Source: Bacteroidia bacterium
Lineage (GTDB): Bacteria; Bacteroidota; Bacteroidia; B-17B0; Aurantibacillaceae
Length of the DNA stretch: 64,000 nucleotides
Direction of reading: 5' to 3'
Assembly (NCBI GenBank): GCA_021740825.1
Contig: JAIOZA010000004.1
Coordinates: 1 to 64,000 of the forward strand
The translations under genes were made by a program, and so were the position numbers. The notes below the pieces were generated by a model. It made no database searches and had not been told where the DNA came from. It worked only from the letters and a program-made list of their open reading frames with translations. Positions within the stretch are counted from its first letter, which is position 1. Each line of letters opens with the position of its first letter. Positions 27,975-36,335 of the stretch are shown here, piece by piece.

Positions 27975-29219
27975 TTAACTCAATAATCTAATAGATTTTT
28001 TAAGTGCTTCAATAAACAAATCAACTTCTTCAAATGTATTATAAAAAGCAAAGGATGCTCTTATGGTTCCCGGAATATTATAAAACTGCCAAAGCGGCTG
28101 CGTGCAATGATGTCCGCTTCGAACAGCAACTCCGTATTTATCAAGTAACGTTCCAATATCAAAAGGATGAATAGTGCCAACATTAAAAGATATGACTGAC
28201 GTTTTATGTTTAGCGTTTCCGTAAATAACTAAACCTTGAATTTCATTTAATTGCTTGGTAGCATATTCTAATAATTCATGTTCGTGTTTTTGAATATTAT
28301 CAAAACCAATTTCTGCAACATAATTAATTGCAGCTGCTAAACCAATTCCTCCTTCAATATGTGGCGTTCCTGCTTCAAATTTTAATGGCGACTCGGCAAA
28401 TTCCGTTTTTTGTAAAGTAACTGTTTTAATCGTTCCTCCCCCAGTTTGGTATGGAGGAAATTTTTGTAACCACTCTTCTTTTCCATATAAAATACCAACG
28501 CCTGTTGGTCCAAATAATTTATGTCCACTAAACACATAAAAATCACAATCTAAATCTTGAACATCTGGTTTTAAATGCGGAACCGCTTGTGCGCCATCTA
28601 TTAGTATGGCAGCCCTCCTCTTATCCTCCCTCAGGGAGGAAGATAGAGTATGGATTTGTTCAATCATTTCTTTTACAGGATTAATTGTTCCGAGTGTATT
28701 AGAAATATGAGTGAATGCAACAAGCTTTGTTTTTGATGTAATTAATTGAGGTAGTTCGTCCAACATTAATTCACCTGCTTCATTTATAGGAATAAATTTT
28801 AAAACGGCTTTCTTTTCTTCACACAATAATTGCCAAGGAACAATATTGCTGTGATGTTCCATTTGTGTGATAATGATTTCATCTCCTTCAGCAATAGCTA
28901 ATTTTCCAAAACAATGCGCCACTAAATTGATTGATTCAGTAGTTCCTTTTGTGAAAATAATTTCACTCGCTTGTTTTGCGTTGAGGTGAAGTTGTATTGT
29001 TTTACGAGCTTCTTCATAAGCAATCGTAATCTCTCTGCTTAATGTATGAACGCCGCGATGAATATTTGAGTTTTGAAAAGAATAATAATGAGAGATGGCA
29101 TCAATAACAACTTGAGGTTTTTGTGCAGTAGCTCCATTATCAAAATACACTAAGGGTTTTCCGTTAACTGTTCTAGATAGAATAGGAAAATCTTTGCGTA
29201 TTTCGTTTACATTAAACAT
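27975..29219 (-). CDS. sufS: Cysteine desulfurase SufS
   Basis: The 414-residue PLP enzyme carries the SufS features: GTTESINLVAH, DGAQAVPH, FSGHKLFGPTGVGILYG with the PLP Lys (about 234), and SGHHCTQPLWQ with the persulfide Cys (about 372). It takes sulfur from cysteine for Fe-S cluster assembly on SufBCD. It is the last gene of the suf operon, 2 bp after sufD. Between the IEQIH helix and ILIDGAQ there are about nine extra residues relative to the E. coli enzyme (SSSLREDKRRAA), encoded by a palindromic element (28617-28650). An AT-rich hairpin overlaps the stop codon (27963-27984). Confidence 0.96.
   Translation of the reverse strand: MFNVNEIRKDFPILSRTVNGKPLVYFDNGATAQKPQVVIDAISHYYSFQNSNIHRGVHTLSREITIAYEEARKTIQLHLNAKQASEIIFTKGTTESINLVAHCFGKLAIAEGDEIIITQMEHHSNIVPWQLLCEEKKAVLKFIPINEAGELMLDELPQLITSKTKLVAFTHISNTLGTINPVKEMIEQIHTLSSSLREDKRRAAILIDGAQAVPHLKPDVQDLDCDFYVFSGHKLFGPTGVGILYGKEEWLQKFPPYQTGGGTIKTVTLQKTEFAESPLKFEAGTPHIEGGIGLAAAINYVAEIGFDNIQKHEHELLEYATKQLNEIQGLVIYGNAKHKTSVISFNVGTIHPFDIGTLLDKYGVAVRSGHHCTQPLWQFYNIPGTIRASFAFYNTFEEVDLFIEALKKSIRLLS
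28617..28650. repeat. Palindromic element inside sufS
   Basis: The core is a perfect 7-bp inverted repeat, TCCTCCC (28624-28630) and GGGAGGA (28634-28640), with loop TCA. Outside it, CTCT-rich and GATAGAG-rich arms pair imperfectly. It is read in frame and encodes the extra SLREDKRR residues of SufS. Its GC-rich, symmetric composition is unlike the surrounding gene. Confidence 0.6.
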
Positions 29220-29221
29220 AA

Positions 29222-30505
29222 TTAAAGTGCTTTTTCAAACAAATGCAAAACTCTTTCTTGTAAAGAAGGGGTTTCAATTTTGTCAATTAATTCTTGTGCA
29301 AATGCTTGTAACAATAATTTACGAGCGCTTTCTTCGCCAATACCACGTGCTTTTAAATAAAATAAAGCCTCTGTGTCTATTTTACCAGTTGATGTTCCGT
29401 GCGAACATTTTACATCGTCGGCGTAAATTTCTAATTGAGGCTTTGTATTAATCGTCGCATCGTCACTCATCAAAATGTTTTTACTGCTTTGATAAGCGTT
29501 TGTTTTTTGTGCGTCTTTACGAACAAATATTTTTCCGTTAAACGTTCCTACTGATTTATCTTTAGCAATACCTTTATACAATTCATTACTTTCGCAATGT
29601 GGCATTTGATGATCAATTAAGGTATGATTGTCAACTGACTGTGTTCCATTTGAAATAAACAATCCATTTAAGTGTGCTTCGCAATTAGAATCTGCTAAAA
29701 CAACATTATGATTGTTGCGCACTAACTCGCCACTTAATGTAAATGTGTTGTTTGTGTAATTTGAATATTTATTAATTCGTACTTGGTTTGTATTCACCGA
29801 ATAGGATAAAGCGCCTTCGTTTTGAAATGTATGACACGTTAATTTCGCATTCTCTCCAACAAACTTTTCACTTACAAAATTTGAAAACACTTTTGCTGAA
29901 CCAATATTATAAAAACTTTCGATTAATGTTACTTCAGCATTAGCTTGAATATTAATAAAACTGCGAGTATTCGTTACAATATTTGCATTGCCACTATTCA
30001 CATAAATTACATGTAATGGCATTGGAATGATATTGTTTTTATCCACTTGTAAAAACAAACCGTTACCAGTAAAAGCAGTGTTTAAGGCTATTAAAGCATC
30101 AGTGTCAGATTTTGCTTGAGAACATAACAACACTTTTTCAGAAGAAGATAATTCATTTAACGAGTTAACTGTTAAACCTTTCACAATCATTTTCTCACTT
30201 AACTCTTCACTATAAACGCCATTCACTACCACTAAGTTAATTGCCTCATCAATTTTCAATGGAGCAATATCAGCGTTAGTTAATTCATTAAATGCTTGTT
30301 CAACTGATTTAAATTCTTTACGAAGAACTGCTTCAATATTACAGTATTTATAGTCTTCGTGTTTGTTATTAGGAATACCTTTATCTTCTAAATATCTGAT
30401 GGCAGAAATAATTTCTGCGTCAGGCATAAATGCAACCTTTGAAGACTTAATTTGAAGTTGGTCTAACAATGTTTGTGTAACTGCACTTTTATTATCTACT
30501 ACCAT
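29222..30505 (-). CDS. sufD: Fe-S cluster assembly protein SufD
   Basis: The 427-residue protein has the SufBD beta-helix core, with the conserved KCSHGTSTGKID segment (the His linked to cluster assembly in SufD) and EALFYLKARGIGEESARKLL at the C-terminus. With SufB and SufC it forms the scaffold on which clusters are built. It starts after the four-helix-bundle gene, with a 21-bp gap containing repeated AAACTTTCATAAC-type sequence on the minus strand, and abuts sufS. Confidence 0.95.
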   Translation of the reverse strand: MVVDNKSAVTQTLLDQLQIKSSKVAFMPDAEIISAIRYLEDKGIPNNKHEDYKYCNIEAVLRKEFKSVEQAFNELTNADIAPLKIDEAINLVVVNGVYSEELSEKMIVKGLTVNSLNELSSSEKVLLCSQAKSDTDALIALNTAFTGNGLFLQVDKNNIIPMPLHVIYVNSGNANIVTNTRSFINIQANAEVTLIESFYNIGSAKVFSNFVSEKFVGENAKLTCHTFQNEGALSYSVNTNQVRINKYSNYTNNTFTLSGELVRNNHNVVLADSNCEAHLNGLFISNGTQSVDNHTLIDHQMPHCESNELYKGIAKDKSVGTFNGKIFVRKDAQKTNAYQSSKNILMSDDATINTKPQLEIYADDVKCSHGTSTGKIDTEALFYLKARGIGEESARKLLLQAFAQELIDKIETPSLQERVLHLFEKAL

Positions 30506-30508
30506 TTG

Positions 30509-30539
30509 GTTATGAAAGTTTGTTTGTTATGAAAGTTTA
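30509..30539. repeat. Tandem 13-bp repeat at the end of the four-helix-bundle gene
   Basis: GTTATGAAAGTTT occurs at 30509-30521 and again at 30526-30538 (period 17). A related inverted copy, CATAACTTTCTTAAC, begins at 30932 at the other end of the four-helix gene. The gene is thus bracketed by inverted AACTTTC-type motifs. Confidence 0.6.
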
Positions 30540-30934
30540 GAAAGTTTTTTACTCTCTATACTATTTTTCTTTTGTAATCTTAAATAAGAGATAAATCCGC
30601 TTATTGTTTTACTAACTTCAATTACTTTATTATTAATACTATCAAATTCGTTTTGCGAAATATAGTTTTGATTTCTCGCAATATATAACTGTGCCCTTAA
30701 TTCTCCAGCAGAAGCTTTTGCAATTAAAAGAAAATAAATAAATTGATTATTTCCTTCTCGCTCAAATCCTTCTGCAATATTAGAAACAACAGAAACAGAA
30801 GCTCTTCGCATTTGGTCTTTTAAGCCAAAATCTTTAGAAAACTTATCATTGTTTGAATACGAATATATTAAATCAGAAAGTTCCAAAGCTTTTTGCCAAG
30901 CAACAATGTCTTCAAATTTTAATATCGTAGGCAT
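30527..30934 (-). CDS. Four-helix-bundle protein (S23/IVP family) within the suf operon
   Basis: The 135-residue protein has the family pattern: FEDIVAWQKALELSDLIY at the start, QMRRASVSVVSNIAEGFER in the second helix, and IYFLLIAKASAGELRAQLYIA in the third. These proteins were first seen inside intervening sequences of 23S rRNA genes and are scattered in Bacteroidota genomes. The biochemical role is unknown. Here it sits between sufC and sufD, which are normally adjacent, and is bracketed by inverted repeats. The C-terminus (KKLSKLS) is itself encoded by the repeat. It is probably an inserted cassette. Confidence 0.9.
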   Translation of the reverse strand: MPTILKFEDIVAWQKALELSDLIYSYSNNDKFSKDFGLKDQMRRASVSVVSNIAEGFEREGNNQFIYFLLIAKASAGELRAQLYIARNQNYISQNEFDSINNKVIEVSKTISGFISYLRLQKKNSIESKKLSKLS

Positions 30935-30949
30935 AACTTTCTTAACTAA

Positions 30950-31711
30950 TTAACTTTCCAAACTATCAAACTGAGCCTTAATTTCATCATATCCTTTAGC
31001 TTCCATTTCTAGAGCTAATTCTTTTCCACCGCTTTTGACGATGCGACCTTTGTAAAGAATATGAACAAAATCAGGAACGATATAATCTAACAAACGCTGG
31101 TAGTGTGTAATCACAATGGTTGCGTTATCTTTTGATTTTAATTTATTAACGCCAGTTGCTACAATACGCAAGGCATCAATATCTAATCCACTATCCGTTT
31201 CATCTAAGATGGCTAATTTGGGATTCAACATTGCCATTTGAAAAATCTCGTTACGTTTTTTTTCTCCGCCACTAAATCCTTCGTTTACACTGCGGCTTGC
31301 TAATTTAGAATCTAACTCTACTAGTTTTGATTTTTCTTTTACTAATGCTAAGAAATCTTTAGCAGGCATTTCTTCTTGTCCGTGGTATGCTCTAATTTCG
31401 TTTAAAGCAGTACGTAAAAAATTAATGTTACTTACTCCTGGAATTTCAACTGGATATTGAAACGCTAAAAATAAACCTTCGCGTGCTCTGTCTTCTGCAG
31501 GCAAATCTAATAAGTTTTTACCGTTAAACGTTACTTCGCCTTCCGTTACATCATAATCTTCGCGCCCTGCTAAAACACTTGATAATGTTGACTTTCCAGA
31601 ACCATTTGGTCCCATAATCGCGTGAACTTCTCCAGCTTTAACTTCTAAATTAATGCCTCTTAATATTTCTTTATCGCCAATTGAGGCGTGTAAATTTTTA
31701 ATTGTTATCAT
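30950..31711 (-). CDS. sufC: Fe-S cluster assembly ATPase SufC
   Basis: The 253-residue ABC-type ATPase has Walker A GPNGSGKST, the signature FSGGEKKRNE (SufC-specific form), Walker B LAILDETDSGLD and the switch His in IVITHYQRLLDYI. SufC binds SufB and SufD and drives the shape changes needed for cluster assembly; it is cytoplasmic and not a transporter. It lies 88 bp after sufB. That gap holds a duplicated CCCGCAGATTT repeat. Confidence 0.97.
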   Translation of the reverse strand: MITIKNLHASIGDKEILRGINLEVKAGEVHAIMGPNGSGKSTLSSVLAGREDYDVTEGEVTFNGKNLLDLPAEDRAREGLFLAFQYPVEIPGVSNINFLRTALNEIRAYHGQEEMPAKDFLALVKEKSKLVELDSKLASRSVNEGFSGGEKKRNEIFQMAMLNPKLAILDETDSGLDIDALRIVATGVNKLKSKDNATIVITHYQRLLDYIVPDFVHILYKGRIVKSGGKELALEMEAKGYDEIKAQFDSLES

Positions 31712-31721
31712 TTTATTATTT

Positions 31722-31751
31722 CCCGCAGATTTCGCAAATGCCCGCAGATTT
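31722..31751. repeat. Duplicated CCCGCAGATTT between sufB and sufC
   Basis: CCCGCAGATTT is at 31722-31732 and 31741-31751 (period 19). Its reverse complement contains ATCTGCG, the unit also duplicated at 55695-55710. It looks like a short interspersed repeat family of this genome. Confidence 0.55.
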
Positions 31752-31799
31752 ATTTTTTTATTGCGTCGTTTTTTTAAATTTTAACTTTTGACTTTTTAA

Positions 31800-33251
31800 T
31801 TAACCAACACTTCCTTCTAAACTAATTGCTAATAATTTTTGTGCTTCAACAGCAAATTCCATTGGTAATTTATTTAATACTTCTTTGCAGTAACCATTAA
31901 CGATTAAGCCAATTGCTTTCTCGTTATCAATTCCACGTTGCTTACAATAAAACAATTGATCTTCACCAATTTTACTTGTAGTTGCTTCATGCTCTACTAC
32001 TGCTGATTTATCTTTTATTTCAATATATGGAAATGTATGCGCACCACATTTATCTCCCATTAACAAACTATCACATTGCGAAAAGTTACGAGCGTTGCTT
32101 GCTCCTTTTTTAATTTGCACTAAGCCACGGTAACTATTATTACTAAAGCCTGCTGAAATTCCTTTTGAGATAATAGTAGAACGGGTATTCTTTCCAATAT
32201 GAATCATCTTAGTTCCAGTGTCAGCTTGCTGATAGTTATTAGTAACAGCTACAGAATAAAATTCGCCAACTGAATTATTTCCTTTTAAAATTACTGAAGG
32301 ATATTTCCAAGTCACTGCAGAGCCTGTTTCTACTTGTGTCCAGCTAATTTTAGAATTATCTTCTAAACAAATTCCACGCTTCGTTACAAAATTAAAAATT
32401 CCACCTTTACCCTCTTTATCGCCAGGATACCAATTTTGTACAGTACTATATTTTACCTCAGCATTTTTATGTGTAATGATTTCTACAACAGCCGCATGTA
32501 ATTGATTCTCGTCGCGTTGAGGAGCGGTACAACCTTCTAAGTAAGACACAAAAGCATCTTCATCAGCAATGATTAATGTTCTTTCAAACTGACCAGTTCC
32601 ACTTGCATTGATACGAAAGTAGGTTGATAACTCCATTGGTGAACGAACACCTTTTGGAATGTAACAAAACGAACCGTCCGTAAATACGGCAGAATTTAAT
32701 GCCGCATAAAAATTATCGGTTGGAGGCACTGCCATGCCCATGTATTTTTTTACTAGTTCAGGATGATCTTGAACAGCTTCGCTGAAGGAACAAAAAATAA
32801 TTCCTTTTTCAGCTAAGGTTTCTTTAAAAGTTGTTTTTACAGAAACGCTGTCAAATACAACATCAACTGCAATATTGCTTTGTACACCACTCAATCGTTT
32901 TTGTTCGTCGATTGATATGCCTAGCTTTGCAAATGTTTTTAATAATTCAGGATCAACTTCATCTAAACTCGCTAACTCCTTTTTTGGTTTAGGAGCAGAG
33001 TAATAAATAATGTCTTGAAAGTTTGGTTTTGTATAGGATACATGTGCCCATTCAGGCTCTACCATGTTTTGCCAATTACGAAATGCTTTTAAACGAAATT
33101 CCAACATCCATTCAGGTTCGTTTTTTTTAGCTGAAATAAATTTAATGATGTCTTCGTTTAAACCTTTAGGCGCCTCATCAGCCGCAATATCGGTTATAAA
33201 GCCCCACTCGTAATCTTTATTAATATGTTCTTCTAGTATCTCGTTAGCCAT
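31800..33251 (-). CDS. sufB: Fe-S cluster assembly scaffold SufB
   Basis: The 483-residue length is typical. Conserved segments include [57 protein letters not shown], and [19 protein letters not shown], the last with the Cys implicated in cluster assembly. SufB is the core of the SufBC2D scaffold that receives sulfur from SufS. It follows sufA after a 105-bp gap with inverted AACTTTC-type repeats. Confidence 0.97.
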   Translation of the reverse strand: MANEILEEHINKDYEWGFITDIAADEAPKGLNEDIIKFISAKKNEPEWMLEFRLKAFRNWQNMVEPEWAHVSYTKPNFQDIIYYSAPKPKKELASLDEVDPELLKTFAKLGISIDEQKRLSGVQSNIAVDVVFDSVSVKTTFKETLAEKGIIFCSFSEAVQDHPELVKKYMGMAVPPTDNFYAALNSAVFTDGSFCYIPKGVRSPMELSTYFRINASGTGQFERTLIIADEDAFVSYLEGCTAPQRDENQLHAAVVEIITHKNAEVKYSTVQNWYPGDKEGKGGIFNFVTKRGICLEDNSKISWTQVETGSAVTWKYPSVILKGNNSVGEFYSVAVTNNYQQADTGTKMIHIGKNTRSTIISKGISAGFSNNSYRGLVQIKKGASNARNFSQCDSLLMGDKCGAHTFPYIEIKDKSAVVEHEATTSKIGEDQLFYCKQRGIDNEKAIGLIVNGYCKEVLNKLPMEFAVEAQKLLAISLEGSVG

Positions 33252-33272
33252 TTCTTTTAGTTTAAAAGGTTT

Positions 33273-33358
33273 AAGTTTTAGAAAATTTAGAAAGTTCTAT
33301 TTGGTTAGTGTTGAATGAACAAATTTCATAACCCATCAACTTTCATAACTTTTAAACT
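33273..33358. repeat. Inverted AACTTTC-type repeats between sufA and sufB
   Basis: The gap contains TTTAGAAAGTT (33286-33296, in a longer similar stretch from 33273) facing AACTTTCATAACTTTTAAAC (33338-33357). The motif is the same as at the ends of the four-helix-bundle gene at 30509-30970. There is no ORF between the arms. It may be an empty or deleted copy of that cassette. Confidence 0.45.
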
Positions 33359-33683
33359 ATACAGAGAACGATTCTCCGCAACCACAAGAGCGCGTAGCGT
33401 TAGGGTTTTTAAAAATAAAACCTTTACCGTTTAATCCTCCGCTATAATCTAATTCGGTTCCTACCAAATACAAAAAACTTTTACGATCAACCACAACTTT
33501 TACTCCGTTATCTTCAAACAATTGATCGCCCTCTTTTATTATATTATCAAAAACTAAATTGTACATTAACCCAGAACATCCTCCGCCATCAACACCCACA
33601 CGAATGAAAGTATCTACTGGTTTATTTTCTTCTTTAATTAAATTAATAGCGTGTTCTTTTGCCGCGTTGCTTACTGTTATCAT
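33357..33683 (-). CDS. sufA: HesB/IscA-type iron-sulfur carrier
   Basis: The 108-residue protein has the A-type carrier fold, with the three ligand cysteines in GGGCSGLMY and RSCGCGESF at the C-terminus. Such proteins accept clusters from SufBCD and deliver them to target enzymes. It is the first gene of the suf operon (sufA-B-C-[four-helix]-D-S), with the promoter and dyad at 33750-33780 just upstream. SufA and IscA cannot be separated by sequence alone, but the operon supports sufA. Confidence 0.93.
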   Translation of the reverse strand: MITVSNAAKEHAINLIKEENKPVDTFIRVGVDGGGCSGLMYNLVFDNIIKEGDQLFEDNGVKVVVDRKSFLYLVGTELDYSGGLNGKGFIFKNPNATRSCGCGESFSV

Positions 33684-33749
33684 TTTGTAAGTAATTAATT
33701 GTTAGTTGCTTGGCGCTTATCCTTAATTAGATTAATTCTAAACGAAGCA

Positions 33750-33780
33750 CAAAAATACCACTTTTGTGGTAGTTAAACAA
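33750..33780 (-). promoter_or_regulatory. suf operon promoter with internal dyad
   Basis: On the minus strand TATTTTTG (33750-33757) matches the -7 box, and a TTG lies 20 bp upstream (33778-33780). Between them a 6-bp inverted repeat, TACCAC (33756-33761) and GTGGTA (33766-33771), spaced by TTTT, overlaps the -7 box. This is a good place for a repressor to bind. The regulator is not identified in this window. Confidence 0.6.
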
Positions 33781-33843
33781 ATATTTTTGAGGAATAGTTT
33801 TTGGTTAAAAAAGAAAGTTGAGGCATTTAAAAATAGTATCACA

Positions 33844-34905
33844 CTAATCCGTTACTCTGCTAAATCTTAGTGCCTTTAAAATAAAATTAGGCAGCGCTTT
33901 TTTAGGATTTCTTTTTCTTAGATCTAAATACCACCCGATTTTTTTTACAATAGGTAGTTTTTTTGTTTCTACAAATTCAATTAGCGTTCCATCTGCGTCT
34001 TCAATATATGTAAAGTGTCCAGCAGCTTCGCCCATTTCAAAACCTGCACCACCATCAACAGTAAAAGGCTGTCCAGCTTTTACGCAAGCTTCTTCTAAAG
34101 CTTTCATATTTTTAATATCAAAACATAAATGAATAAAGCCGCAATCTCCCCACAAACGGTTTTCAAATATTTTGCGTGGCGTATAATCCAGCGCTTGTAT
34201 TAATTCAATTTCATTATCTCCTAATAATGGGCCAAAACTTCCTTCACGAGCTTTGCTGTTTCTTAAAACAACGCGTCTGATTTTTTTTCTCGAACCTTCA
34301 ACCCCATTCCAATCTGCAAACACGCCAGTTATATCACTGATTACAGTATCAAAACCTAAAACTGTTTTATATAAACCTATTGATTTCTCAATGTCTTTTA
34401 CTCCAATAACTGCGCCTAATATGCCGCCTGTTGTAAAATCTTTTTGTTGATACCAAGATGTTTTTTCTTCAATAATTTCAAAAACATTGCCCCATAAATC
34501 ATGAATATAAAAATGTCTTCTGCCATCTGGGGCGGCTGTAATGTCTGTTAATAATGCAGCACCAAAGTTTTTTAAGTGACTATAGGATGCTTGAATATCA
34601 TATGATTTTACTTTTCCAGCATAAATTCCAATATCACCTAATTGTATTTTAAAATCAGCGATTTGTGCTTGACGACTTGTGTATTGCCAAATCTCAAAGC
34701 CGCCTCCACCATTCATACTAATTGCTAAAATTGCATGGCGTGCATGGGGTTTGTTAGCTGTATAGGGAAGCATTAATTCGGCCATGGCCGCTTCTTCAAA
34801 TATTTTTACATCAGTGCCAAACGCTCTTCTATACCAATTAAATGTTTCTTGCACGTTAGTGTTTCCTACTCCTAATTGCTGTATTCCCGAAATTATATAA
34901 CTCAT
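33844..34905 (-). CDS. VOC family protein with two glyoxalase-like modules
   Basis: The 353-residue protein has paired vicinal-oxygen-chelate modules. The first is at about residues 5-150 (QQLGVGNTNVQETFNWYRRAF ... DLWGNVFEIIE) and the second at about 165-320 (GVKDIEKSIGLYKTVLGF ... DADGTLIEFVET). The Glu and His metal ligands are plausible. The family includes glyoxalases, dioxygenases and resistance proteins, and I cannot choose. It is the sole gene between suf and the GNAT gene, with its own orientation matching both. Confidence 0.82.
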   Translation of the reverse strand: MSYIISGIQQLGVGNTNVQETFNWYRRAFGTDVKIFEEAAMAELMLPYTANKPHARHAILAISMNGGGGFEIWQYTSRQAQIADFKIQLGDIGIYAGKVKSYDIQASYSHLKNFGAALLTDITAAPDGRRHFYIHDLWGNVFEIIEEKTSWYQQKDFTTGGILGAVIGVKDIEKSIGLYKTVLGFDTVISDITGVFADWNGVEGSRKKIRRVVLRNSKAREGSFGPLLGDNEIELIQALDYTPRKIFENRLWGDCGFIHLCFDIKNMKALEEACVKAGQPFTVDGGAGFEMGEAAGHFTYIEDADGTLIEFVETKKLPIVKKIGWYLDLRKRNPKKALPNFILKALRFSRVTD

Positions 34906-34933
34906 ATCTAGATTAAAATTGCAAAATTATAAA

Positions 34934-35464
34934 TTAATCATTGCCATTTGACTTTATCCCCTCATATTTCATTACCACATACTTCTCAGGAACAGCTAAC
35001 TCTGCAGTGCAGTAGTTCAATTTATCAGTCATTTCTTTTGGAAATTTATCAGTAACAACAAATCCGAGGCTTTCAAAATACTTTGGCGTTATGCACACTA
35101 AATAAATAGGTTGGGTAGCTATTTTTATTCTAGCTTCAATTAACAATTTTGCAATTCCATTAAATCGTTTTTCTTTCAAGACCCCTAGTGAACAGAATTC
35201 ATCGCATCCAACGTGTTTTCTTATTCTTCCAAATCCAAGTAATACATTATTTTGTTTAGCTACCAAAAACTGATTTACTTGTAAATCTCTATTATCTAAA
35301 TCAAACTCTTTAATTGTTTTTTTGATAACCTCAAAATCGCTAGCTGTAGGTTTATTTATAGTAATAGTTTTAATAGTAGTGTTATTAATATTTTCTATAA
35401 AAGTAATGAAAGAAAATAAAACAACGATAGATAAACCTTTTATGAAACTATTTGTTTGAAACAA
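34934..35464 (-). CDS. GNAT-type N-acetyltransferase-like protein, start uncertain
   Basis: The 176-residue frame begins at TTG 35464. The GNAT part runs from about residue 30: KTITINKPTASDFEVIKK, VAKQNNVLLGFGRIR, then CSLGVLKEKRFNGIAKLLIEAR with the acetyl-CoA binding R/Q-x-x-G-x-G/A-like loop (KRFNGIA). The first 28 residues are hydrophobic and unlike normal GNAT starts, so the real start may be further in. The substrate is unknown. It is 28 bp upstream of the VOC gene. Confidence 0.65.
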   Translation of the reverse strand: MFQTNSFIKGLSIVVLFSFITFIENINNTTIKTITINKPTASDFEVIKKTIKEFDLDNRDLQVNQFLVAKQNNVLLGFGRIRKHVGCDEFCSLGVLKEKRFNGIAKLLIEARIKIATQPIYLVCITPKYFESLGFVVTDKFPKEMTDKLNYCTAELAVPEKYVVMKYEGIKSNGND

Positions 35465-35603
35465 GCAAGCACATTTTACAGACTTAATAAATCTATTTTT
35501 GTAATTTATAATTCATAAATACATTGGAAAAAGTTAAAGCAACTGAAATCTCTTTGATTATATTATTAAACGCAATCAATAGTACAAGCATTTTTAATGT
35601 AAC

Positions 35604-35633
35604 TTGATAAAAAAATTAAAAAGATTATCTTTG
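35604..35633 (+). promoter_or_regulatory. Promoter of the DUF420 gene
   Basis: There is a -33 TTG (35604-35606), a 19-bp spacer and a -7 TATCTTTG (35626-35633), 31 bp before the ATG. This is one of the best complete Bacteroidota promoters in the window. Confidence 0.65.
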
Positions 35634-35664
35634 ATCGCATAATAAAACGTTATTAAAATTAAAC

Positions 35665-36264
35665 ATGGAGACTCAAGAATTATTTAATAAACAAAATGAT
35701 AAAACTGTATTTAAAATCGTACTTGGTATTAGTATACTTATCTGTATTGTGGTAGTTGTGCTTAATCAAAAATTAATTCCAGTACCCGATAAATTTCCTG
35801 ACTTCATTTTTAAACTACCACTATTAAACGCAATCTTAAATGGTTCGTGCAGTTTATTATTAATAGCATCCTTGTGGGCTATAAAAAAACGCAACATCGT
35901 TTTGCACAAGAAGCTGAACTTAACGGCATTTTTATTATCATCTTTATTTTTAATTTCATATGTAACCGCGCATTATTTTATACCAGACACAAAGTTTGGG
36001 GATAGTAATCATAATGAAGTTTTAGAATCTTCGGAATTATTAATTGTTTCAGGAATTAGACCAATTTATTTGACAATTTTATTAAGTCATATATTCTTGG
36101 CAGTAATTGTTTTGCCGATGATCCTTTTATCGTTTTATTATGCTTTAAAAGACGATAGAGTAAAACATAAAAAAATAACCAGATTTAGTTATCCACTTTG
36201 GTTATACGTTACAGTTACCGGAGTTATAGTATATGCTATGATTTCTCCTTACTATAACTATTAA
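35665..36264 (+). CDS. DUF420 family membrane protein
   Basis: The 199-residue protein has four to five membrane helices (about 18-34, 52-72, 86-105, 130-158 and 178-194). It has the DUF420 layout, with conserved polar residues such as HKKLNLTAF, the His in VTAHYF and the His-rich LSHIFLAV. DUF420 (YozB-like) proteins often accompany cytochrome oxidase assembly genes and may bind heme or copper, but no such gene is present here. It is a single gene with a well-formed promoter. Confidence 0.82.
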   Translation: METQELFNKQNDKTVFKIVLGISILICIVVVVLNQKLIPVPDKFPDFIFKLPLLNAILNGSCSLLLIASLWAIKKRNIVLHKKLNLTAFLLSSLFLISYVTAHYFIPDTKFGDSNHNEVLESSELLIVSGIRPIYLTILLSHIFLAVIVLPMILLSFYYALKDDRVKHKKITRFSYPLWLYVTVTGVIVYAMISPYYNY

Positions 36265-36317
36265 TTACCTTATTGTTTTATTGTGTTTTCGGCCGATATT
36301 TGTTCGGGTCGGTTTTG

Positions 36318-36325
36318 TATATTTG
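36318..36325 (+). promoter_or_regulatory. -7 promoter box of rpoN
   Basis: TATATTTG matches TAnnTTTG and ends 10 bp before the rpoN ATG. A TTTG at 36299-36302 could serve as -33 at 15-bp spacing. The 5' leader would be only a few bases. Confidence 0.5.
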
Positions 36326-36335
36326 CTAAATTATT

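Noticed and set aside
35524-35607. 28-codon TTG frame with a TATTTTTG box before it
   Set aside because: Too short and without conservation evidence. The box may be chance in AT-rich DNA.
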